Shown here: piece by piece, positions 1 through 4,192 of the stretch | Position numbering within the stretch: position 1 is the stretch's first letter | How the letters are laid out: every line of letters begins with the position of its first letter | Source: an uncultured Oscillospiraceae bacterium | GTDB taxonomy: Bacteria > Bacillota > Clostridia > Oscillospirales > Ruminococcaceae | DNA length: 5,905 nt | Reading direction: 5' to 3' | Assembly: GCA_900547385.1 (NCBI GenBank) | Contig: URGQ01000068.1 | Span: 1-5,905 of the forward strand | Translations under genes and position numbers: made by a program | The notes under the pieces: generated by a model | Database searches by the model: none | Seen by the model: only the letters and a program-made list of their open reading frames with translations | What the model was told of the DNA's origin: nothing

Positions 1-46
1 GGCGGAGCCGAAACGGCATGCGGCCCGGATCCTGCCCCCTGTGCAA
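1..46. repeat. Partial cloverleaf-type intergenic repeat (cut by window edge)
   Basis: The window opens inside what looks like the right end of the element at 919-998. Positions 1-9 form a GGC-GGA-GCC triloop hairpin, matching the first hairpin of that element. Positions 16-27 match its right closing arm with one change. The flank to position 46 matches 999-1016: over 17-46 against 988-1016 I count four substitutions and one inserted base. The second and third hairpins are missing, replaced by a short AAACGGC. The left arm lies outside the window, so its pairing cannot be confirmed. Homology to the later element is seen directly; calling it a reduced copy is inference. Confidence 0.55.
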
Positions 47-118
47 GCCTGAATAGAACAGCGGGCCACCCGGGTCCCGCCCCGACCGGGCCCCATCCCA
101 TCCCGCCAAGGAGGAACC

Positions 119-898
119 ATGAAGCCATCCCTTTCTGCGTCCGCCCTCAAGTATCTGGCGCTGTTCACCATGCTGCTGGACCATATGGCCTACTACCTGT
201 ACCTGCCGGAGCCGCTGCGCTGGGTGGGGAGACTGGCCGCACCCATCTTCCTCTTTTTTGTGGTGGAGGGCTTTGGCCGGACGAGAAATTATAAAAAATA
301 CCTGCTGCGGGTCTATGCGGTGGCGGCGGGCATGGGGATCACCAATGCCCTGCTGCGGCAATATGCCGGGGGTCTGCGGCCGGATGGCATCACCCCTACC
401 AATGGCATCTGTGCTACCTTCTTTTTGCTGCTGGTGATCCTGCAGGGGCTAAAGCGGATGGAACAGCGCCGCTGGGATGGGATCCTGCTGGTGGCAGGGC
501 CGTTTGTGCTGCCGCTGCTGCTGGAAGCGGTGCTCCCCACCGCAGCAGCCAGCCTGCTGACCACTACATTGCTGCCCAGCCCCTATACCTGCGAGGGCGG
601 CATCGAATTTTTGATGATCGGGGTACTGCTGTATTTCTTCCGGCGGGAAAGAAGCATGCAGCTGACCGCCTATGTGGTGTCCAGCCTGGTGCTGTACCTT
701 ACCCCCATCCTGCTGCTGAACGGTTCGCCGGTAATGCTGCTGTTCACCTATTACCAGTGGATGATGGCTTTTGCAGCTATCCCGTTGGCCATATATAATG
801 GAGAGCGGGGGAACGCACCCCGGTGGCTGTTCTACTGGTTCTACCCGGCGCATGTGTACCTGCTGTGGGCGCTGGGGGCCCTGCTGCTGAGGGGATGA
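119..898 (+). CDS. TraX family integral membrane protein
   Basis: A 259-residue, very hydrophobic protein with about eight predicted membrane helices, at roughly residues 9-30, 38-54, 62-80, 95-112, 121-140, 160-174, 181-200 and 205-226, plus a last one near 236-257. It resembles the TraX family. The marks are an N-terminal ALKYLALFTMLLDHMAYYL segment with D21-H22, then GRLAAPIFLFFVVEGF at 37-52 followed by TRNYKKYLLR, and a C-terminal FYWFYPAHVYLLWAL. The founding member, F-plasmid TraX, N-acetylates pilin. Chromosomal Firmicute members usually have no conjugation genes nearby, and none are visible here, so the substrate is unknown and acyl transfer is only inferred. An AAGGAGG (108-114) lies 4 nt before the ATG and fixes the start. 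No promoter is obvious upstream, so transcription may enter from outside the window. Length fits the family. Confidence 0.85.
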   Translation: MKPSLSASALKYLALFTMLLDHMAYYLYLPEPLRWVGRLAAPIFLFFVVEGFGRTRNYKKYLLRVYAVAAGMGITNALLRQYAGGLRPDGITPTNGICATFFLLLVILQGLKRMEQRRWDGILLVAGPFVLPLLLEAVLPTAAASLLTTTLLPSPYTCEGGIEFLMIGVLLYFFRRERSMQLTAYVVSSLVLYLTPILLLNGSPVMLLFTYYQWMMAFAAIPLAIYNGERGNAPRWLFYWFYPAHVYLLWALGALLLRG

Positions 899-918
899 CC
901 TGGTAGAGACGGAGAGCG

Positions 919-998
919 CGGGCCGCAGGCCCGGCGGCGGAGCCGCCGAAGCGGGCAAAGCCCGCTTGCCCGCCCTTTGGGCGGGCGCCTGCGGCCCG
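919..998. repeat. Cloverleaf-shaped intergenic repeat, copy A (80 nt)
   Basis: A closing stem of 12 perfect pairs (919-930 with 987-998) encloses three consecutive perfect hairpins with 3-nt loops. These are 932-948 (7 bp, loop GGA), 949-967 (8 bp, loop AAA) and 968-986 (8 bp, loop TTT). Only C931 is unpaired at the four-way junction. It begins 20 nt after the TraX-family stop codon and has no T-tract, so it is not a standard intrinsic terminator. It could stabilise the 3' end of the mRNA, or be a REP/MITE-like mobile palindrome. The pairing is seen directly; the function is unknown. Confidence 0.8.
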
Positions 999-1047
999 AT
1001 CCTGCCTCCAGCGCAAACCGGAAAATCCCGCCAAAACTAAATCAACC

Positions 1048-1070
1048 CCCTCCCCCTGCGCGGGGGAGGG
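1048..1070. repeat. GC-rich hairpin upstream of the bioY operator
   Basis: A perfect 9-bp stem (1048-1056 with 1062-1070) with a 5-nt loop, made of C-rich and G-rich arms each interrupted by one T or A. No T-tract follows on the + strand. On the - strand it is followed only by a loosely T-rich stretch, and no - strand gene ends here. It may be another dispersed intergenic palindrome or a weak transcript barrier between the TraX-family gene and bioY. It lies 12 nt before the operator. Confidence 0.5.
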
Positions 1071-1082
1071 AGAAACTATCGC

Positions 1083-1123
1083 GCTAATTGTCAACCAAAT
1101 AAATATTTTAGTTGACAATTAGC
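1083..1123 (+). promoter_or_regulatory. BirA (biotin repressor) operator
   Basis: Two perfect 13-nt inverted arms (1083-1095 and 1111-1123, core AATTGTCAAC / GTTGACAATT) are separated by a 15-nt A/T-rich spacer. Known Firmicute BirA operators have TTGTNAACC-type half sites separated by 14-16 nt, which this matches well. The right half contains the -35 hexamer of the bioY promoter, so bound repressor should block RNA polymerase. Inferred effect: bioY is repressed when biotin is ample (BirA carrying biotinyl-5'-AMP) and expressed in shortage. The birA gene itself is not in the window. Confidence 0.88.
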
Positions 1124-1140
1124 TCTCGCCGTGCTATCCT
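1112..1140 (+). promoter_or_regulatory. bioY promoter, embedded in the operator
   Basis: A consensus -35 TTGACA (1112-1117), a 17-nt spacer, and a -10 TATCCT (1135-1140) preceded by TG at 1132-1133, giving an extended -10. Transcription should start near 1147, leaving a leader of about 36 nt with no room for a riboswitch. The -35 lies entirely within the right operator arm. This is a hand-read match; the start site is inferred. Confidence 0.8.
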
Positions 1141-1161
1141 TACCTTGTTATAAAAATCATT

Positions 1162-1171
1162 CCCCCCCCCC
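1162..1171 (+). repeat. Ten-C homopolymer abutting the bioY ribosome binding site
   Basis: Ten consecutive C residues directly precede the GGAGG (1172-1176) that serves bioY, whose ATG begins 6 nt later. The tract lies in the untranslated leader, so length changes would not shift the reading frame. They could alter leader structure or translation strength. It could also be a sequencing-length error. Confidence 0.7.
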
Positions 1172-1182
1172 GGAGGTCGCCG

Positions 1183-1749
1183 ATGTCTACCAAAACCCAG
1201 TCCCGCACCGCTTCCCGCTTTTCCGCCAAAACGCTGACCATGTGCGCCATTTTTACCGCGCTGGTTGCCGTTTGCAGCCAGATCACTATTCCGCTGCCGC
1301 TTATCCCCATTAACCTGGCGCTTTTCGCCGTCTACCTGGCCGGTGCGTTGCTGGGCCCGTGGCGCGGTGCGCTCAGCCTGCTGGTCTACCTGCTGCTGGC
1401 TGCGGTGGGGGTTCCGGTCATGGCGGGATTCCGCGGGGGCCTGGGCAACCTCGTTGGCAATACCGGCGGTTATGTCGTCGGCTATATCTTCGCCGCTTTC
1501 TTCACCGGCCTGCTGGTGGAAAAATGGGGCGCGCGTTTTTGGCAGATGTGCGTAGCGATGGTGCTGGGCTGCGCGGTGTGCTATTTCTTCGGTACCCTGT
1601 GGTATTCCATCCTTTCCGGTACGCCGTTTTTCGCCAGCTTTTCTGCCTGTGTGGTGCCGTTCCTGCCCTGCGATGTGGTAAAGATTCTGCTGGCAGCGCT
1701 GCTGGCCAGCCGCCTGCGTCCCGCCCTGAAGCGGCAGGGATTGCTGTAA
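1183..1749 (+). CDS. bioY: Biotin transporter BioY (ECF S component)
   Basis: A 188-residue membrane protein that binds biotin from outside the cell and delivers it inward, normally with the EcfA/EcfA'/EcfT energising module. That module is not in this window, so a shared module encoded elsewhere is likely. Family signatures in order: IPLPLIPINLALFAVYLAG at 36-54, LLGPWRGALSLLVYLLLAAVG at about 56-76, GFRGGLGNLVGNTGGY at 82-97, and PFLPCDVVK at 159-167, the position of the usual PFLPGD-(I/L)-K (here G is C). About six helices and a full family length. GGAGG at 1172-1176, 6 nt before the ATG, supports the start; the N-terminus is basic and polar for about 18 residues. Regulation by BirA is indicated by the operator just upstream. 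It appears monocistronic. Confidence 0.95.
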   Translation: MSTKTQSRTASRFSAKTLTMCAIFTALVAVCSQITIPLPLIPINLALFAVYLAGALLGPWRGALSLLVYLLLAAVGVPVMAGFRGGLGNLVGNTGGYVVGYIFAAFFTGLLVEKWGARFWQMCVAMVLGCAVCYFFGTLWYSILSGTPFFASFSACVVPFLPCDVVKILLAALLASRLRPALKRQGLL

Positions 1750-1801
1750 AGGAAAACGGTTTATCTGCTTCTTCTCCGCAAATTTTTCTTTGACCTCGCT
1801 T

Positions 1802-1894
1802 GGGGCGCCCGCAGGGTAGCCCGCCTGCGGCGGGCTCGGCAGCGACTGCGTCGCCGCCAGTTCCGGCTACGCCGGAACGCCCTGCGGGCGCCCC
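1802..1894. repeat. Cloverleaf-shaped intergenic repeat, copy B (93 nt)
   Basis: A closing stem of 15 perfect pairs (1802-1816 with 1880-1894) encloses three hairpins with 3-nt loops. They are 1818-1836 (8 bp, loop TGC), 1838-1858 (5 bp plus 3 bp around one A/C mismatch, loop TGC) and 1860-1878 (8 bp, loop TAC). Exactly one unpaired base sits at each junction gap (1817, 1837, 1859, 1879). Hairpin sequences differ from copy A while the architecture is kept; the closing arms share the core CCGCAGG. It lies in the bioY 3' untranslated region, 53 nt after the stop codon and upstream of the terminator. It is not a tRNA: arms and loops do not fit. Confidence 0.82.
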
Positions 1895-1919
1895 TCCCTT
1901 TCGCCAGATTTCCCCCTCC

Positions 1920-1953
1920 GGTGCCGCCCATAGGGCGGCGCCCTTTTCTTTTT
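1920..1953 (+). terminator. Intrinsic terminator of bioY
   Basis: A 10-pair stem (1920-1929 with 1933-1942, one T·G wobble) with an ATA triloop, followed by a C and then TTTT-C-TTTTT (1944-1953). It ends the bioY transcript about 170-200 nt beyond the stop codon, after cloverleaf repeat B. Its T-tract lies directly in front of the next gene's -10 box. Confidence 0.8.
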
Positions 1954-1963
1954 CCACCAAATC

Positions 1964-1972
1964 TGCTATAAT
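1964..1972 (+). promoter_or_regulatory. Extended -10 promoter of the HExxH protein gene
   Basis: TGC-TATAAT, a perfect extended -10 with TATAAT at 1967-1972. At 17-nt spacing the -35 position (1944-1949) is TTTTCT, a poor match that falls in the bioY terminator tail, so recognition should depend on the extended -10. Transcription would start near 1979, about 26 nt before the ATG at 2005. Confidence 0.75.
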
Positions 1973-2004
1973 GACCCCATTCCCCTCAAGAACGGAGATT
2001 CGCC

Positions 2005-3030
2005 ATGGAGCTTTTGTCCCTATCCCAAGCCGTCGCACAGCAACTTGACCGACTGGATTTTTCCGCCCTGTACCCTGGATACCACCGCTTCCCATTCGCC
2101 CTGTACAATGAAGAACGGGTCTGCCTGGAGGGGCAGCTTTTCCCGTGGGACGACCGCTTCCTCGGCAATACCTCCATCGAATACGAGGGACAGCGCATCG
2201 CCATCTGGAGCGTCGCGCTTGACCCCCTGCCGCCCGTCAGCCTTGCCGCCAGCATGGCGCACGAGATGTTCCACTGCTTCCAGTTCGAACAGGGGGAGCA
2301 CCGCTTCCCTGATGATCTGCGCCTTTTGAATGCGCCGACGGAGCAGGATTTTTACCAGCTGAAGCTGGCGGAAAACTGCGCCCTTGCCATCGCTTGCCGC
2401 ACCGGTGATGCCGCCGAATTCCGGCGCTTTGCCGCCCTGCGGAATGAGCGTGCCGCGCATTTCCCCCAAATTGCCGCAGAGGAGTGGAAAGCCGAGACGA
2501 TAGAGGGCATGGCGGAAACGGTGTGCCTGCGCGCCCTGCGGGTGCTGGATCCCGCACAGTATGCCGAAGCACTGGCGTGTTACCTTGCAAAGCTGGAAAA
2601 CGAGCTGCCGCTTCTCTTTGACGCGCGGCGGCTGTGCTACTACACCGGCACGGTGCTGTGCCTTACGCTGGAGCGGCTGGGGCTGCCGTTTTACAATGAC
2701 TTTACCGGCACCACCCTGTACGAACAGAACCGCCCGACCGATGCCCTCTGTTTTGAAGCTCCGGAGGTCCCGGCGCTGGCGGCCCTTTTTGCCGAGCACC
2801 TCAAAGAACAGCAGACCACCCTGGCAGCCCACCGGCAGGCTCGCCCATTCCACCCCTGCGAAGCCGCGATCTGCGGCTACGATCCCATGAATATGTTCCG
2901 GCTGGATCAGTGGCTTTACTGCAGCCATTTTCTCTTTATCCGGCAGGATGGTGCTGCCCAGCAGCTCCATGGCCCCGTATTGGCGCAGCTCGCCCCCGGC
3001 AGCGATTACCGCATCATCGGCTATTACTGA
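2005..3030 (+). CDS. Putative zinc metallopeptidase (HExxH protein)
   Basis: A 341-residue soluble protein that I cannot place in a named family. Residues 81-91 read AASMAHEMFHC, giving a zinc-binding HEMFH (H86, E87, H90) inside a helix-like stretch. Downstream, IEGMAETV (166-173) resembles the E-G-x-A element that supplies the third zinc ligand in many gluzincin-like proteins, making E167 the candidate ligand. The N-terminal 80 residues look like mixed sheet, the middle (110-230) is helical, and the C-terminal 110 residues contain several Cys and Tyr. There is no signal peptide or membrane helix, so a cytoplasmic location is inferred. CGGAG (1993-1997) lies 7 nt before the ATG. It has its own promoter and terminator and so stands alone. 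Substrate and true peptidase activity are unknown. Confidence 0.72.
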   Translation: MELLSLSQAVAQQLDRLDFSALYPGYHRFPFALYNEERVCLEGQLFPWDDRFLGNTSIEYEGQRIAIWSVALDPLPPVSLAASMAHEMFHCFQFEQGEHRFPDDLRLLNAPTEQDFYQLKLAENCALAIACRTGDAAEFRRFAALRNERAAHFPQIAAEEWKAETIEGMAETVCLRALRVLDPAQYAEALACYLAKLENELPLLFDARRLCYYTGTVLCLTLERLGLPFYNDFTGTTLYEQNRPTDALCFEAPEVPALAALFAEHLKEQQTTLAAHRQARPFHPCEAAICGYDPMNMFRLDQWLYCSHFLFIRQDGAAQQLHGPVLAQLAPGSDYRIIGYY

Positions 3031-3047
3031 TTCGCCTTTATTTTAAT

Positions 3048-3085
3048 AAAAAGGCCCCGCAGGTTTTCCTGCAGGGGTCATTTTT
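3048..3085. terminator. Bidirectional intrinsic terminator
   Basis: The stem runs 3053-3063 with 3068-3079 (one bulged A at 3073 and one G·T pair) and has a TTTT loop. AAAAA (3048-3052) precedes it and TTTTT (3081-3085) follows, so a T-tract follows the hairpin on both strands. It ends the + strand HExxH gene 22 nt after its stop codon. It also ends the - strand TfoX-like/DUF1697-stub transcript about 20 nt after the stub's stop codon. Confidence 0.85.
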
Positions 3086-3099
3086 ATGGGGAAACGCCA

Positions 3100-3195
3100 T
3101 TACAGCGCTGCTAGGCCCGCCTTCCACTCGGCCATGGGCACTTTATTTTTCCCGCTTACATTTACACCCCGCAGCAGAATGATCCATCGTGCCAT
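3100..3195 (-). pseudogene. 5' stub of a DUF1697 family gene
   Basis: A 31-codon frame beginning MARWIILLRGVNVSGKNKVP, then MAEWKAGLAAL and a TAA stop. This matches the conserved N-terminus of DUF1697 proteins, which open with a strand, then LLRG(I/V)NV-G-KNKVPM, then a helix leading to LGF. Full members are about 180 residues. Here the frame stops where LGF would follow, and the bidirectional terminator begins about 20 nt later, so roughly 80 % of the gene is missing rather than frameshifted. AAGGAG (3205-3210) overlaps the end of the TfoX-like gene and lies 9 nt before the ATG, and the gap between the two genes is 6 nt. The stub is therefore probably still transcribed and translated. The function of DUF1697 is not established. 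Relic is favoured over functional microprotein. Confidence 0.8.
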
Positions 3196-3201
3196 ACCCG
3201 G

Positions 3202-3534
3202 TCACTCCTTTTTCGCCATCGGTTTTTTTGGTTTTGGGGCGGGCAGCTCCGGCTCCATGGCCACCAGCAGTTCTCGCAGGAAAGCCCCATCATCCACTTC
3301 CTCCACCAGCAGCATCGGTTTGGCGTCGGGGTAGGGCGGCTCCTGCGGGGCATCGGGCAGCAGTGCCAGCGCGGCCGGGACCGGCTTGACCAGCAGACGG
3401 TCATCGCACAGCTCGGCGGCGATCTTCCCCTGGTAGTAGATGATATACTCGCCCATCATCTGCCGGGTGGTGATCCCCTCCAGCGGGGCCAGCTGCTCCA
3501 TAATGTAGCTCAGATATTCCTTACTGCTTGGCAT
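3202..3534 (-). CDS. TfoX/Sxy N-terminal domain protein
   Basis: A 110-residue protein made of a single TfoX N-terminal domain. It has an N-terminal helix (SKEYLSYIMEQL), then GITTRQMMGEYIIYYQGKIA (20-39), the family's R-x-M-(F/M)-G...Y..G core. DDRLLVKP follows (44-51), then PYPDAKPMLLVEEVDD and a basic Lys/Pro-rich tail. TfoX in Gammaproteobacteria regulates competence, but short single-domain Firmicute members have no proven role, so no competence function is claimed. The frame is open 23 codons further upstream, but AGGAGG (3542-3547) sits 7 nt before the ATG at 3534, and the extra codons would overlap the promoter, so the shorter start is chosen. The DUF1697 stub follows after 6 nt in the same transcript. 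Confidence 0.88.
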   Translation of the reverse strand: MPSSKEYLSYIMEQLAPLEGITTRQMMGEYIIYYQGKIAAELCDDRLLVKPVPAALALLPDAPQEPPYPDAKPMLLVEEVDDGAFLRELLVAMEPELPAPKPKKPMAKKE

Positions 3535-3565
3535 GGGGTTTCCTCCTCTGGGTCGGTTTGGCTTT

Positions 3566-3594
3566 AGTATAGCACAGCCGAGGGACTCTGTACA
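3566..3594 (-). promoter_or_regulatory. Promoter of the TfoX-like gene
   Basis: On the - strand: -35 TGTACA (3589-3594, 4 of 6 consensus bases), a 17-nt spacer, and -10 TATACT (3566-3571) preceded by TGC (extended -10). The transcript should start near 3559, about 25 nt ahead of the ATG. It uses the same TGC-TAT pattern as the other two promoters in this window. Confidence 0.78.
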
Positions 3595-3630
3595 GGGCCC
3601 CATCTCTCACCCTTACCCTGCACAAGCCAA

Positions 3631-3662
3631 ACCCCCTGCAGAATTCTGCAGGGGGTCTTTTT
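3631..3662. terminator. Palindromic terminator-like hairpin
   Basis: A perfect 26-nt palindrome (3631-3656), folding as an 11-bp stem with an AATT loop, followed on the + strand by C and TTTTT (3658-3662). The only gene that ends nearby is on the - strand (stop codon at 3716-3718). In that direction only a weak TTTGGCTT follows the stem, with an A-tract in front. It most likely ends the mutase/membrane-protein operon while also stopping antisense transcription. The stem core CTGCAGGGG is shared with the terminator at 3048-3085. Confidence 0.7.
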
Positions 3663-3715
3663 GCGGAGGGATATTTACTTTTTGCGCTTCGGCAGTTCCG
3701 CCGGTCAGGCTGCCC

Positions 3716-4171
3716 TTACAGGCGCCCGAGCACCAGCAGGACGAGCAGCAGAATGGCCGCCATAACGCCCAGGATCTTCAGCGCCAGCAGGTCGCCGTAG
3801 GTCATGGGCAGGGTTGATTTCCCTATCCTGACCTTCTCCCCGTAATGTTCTTTCTTTTTCAGCCCTTTTTGAAAATCCCTGTTTGCCCACGCCCGGAATT
3901 TCTCGGATTTTTTGGTTAAAACCAAAAATGCCGTTCCCGGGATGATTTGGATCGCGGCCAAAATCCACATCCACAGGCATTCGTTGAGCGGGGTTTTGCA
4001 CAAAATCGGGATCAATGAGAGCAGCCCCCACGCCACGCCGCAGCCGATGAAAATCTTCCCGGCCAAGCGGTATGCGCAAACGCCGCTGTCCTGCGCCCAA
4101 AGGGCGTCTGTCGCCGCCCTGCTTGCCCGGCGGGCGGCCTCCTGTCCGAATTGGTCGGATAATCTGCTCAT
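3716..4171 (-). CDS. Small three-helix membrane protein, unknown function
   Basis: A 151-residue protein of no recognised family. The first 35 residues are polar (MSRLSDQFGQEAARRASRAA) with an amphipathic look. Helices fall near residues 38-59, 65-86 and 130-149. The loop between the second and third helix is strongly basic (KKSEKFRAWANRDFQKGLKKK), which by the positive-inside rule should be cytoplasmic. The C-terminus ends within 2 residues of the last helix. AAGGA lies about 8 nt before the ATG. Only 21 nt separate it from the upstream mutase gene, with no room for a full promoter, so the two are probably co-transcribed. A link to sugar-nucleotide or envelope metabolism is a guess from position alone. 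Confidence 0.75.
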   Translation of the reverse strand: MSRLSDQFGQEAARRASRAATDALWAQDSGVCAYRLAGKIFIGCGVAWGLLSLIPILCKTPLNECLWMWILAAIQIIPGTAFLVLTKKSEKFRAWANRDFQKGLKKKEHYGEKVRIGKSTLPMTYGDLLALKILGVMAAILLLVLLVLGRL

Positions 4172-4192
4172 GCTCTGCTTCCTTTCCCGCCG

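Noticed and set aside
1780..1793. T-rich stretch after bioY as its terminator
   Set aside because: No stable hairpin precedes it. The structure at 1920-1953 is a much better terminator.
1802..1894. tRNA, integron attC site or CRISPR-like repeat
   Set aside because: Arms of 8 bp with 3-nt loops and a 15-bp closing stem do not fit a tRNA. There is no attC core site, and there are no spaced identical repeats.
2020..2970. - strand open frame of 316 codons opposite the HExxH gene
   Set aside because: No family features and no ribosome binding site that I can see; the + strand frame has a promoter, ribosome binding site and terminator.
3675..3715. Possible frameshifted C-terminal tail (ending in a basic KRKK) after the small membrane protein
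   Set aside because: The tail frame is closed by a stop codon just upstream, and the membrane protein already ends naturally after its last helix. A short chance frame is sufficient explanation.
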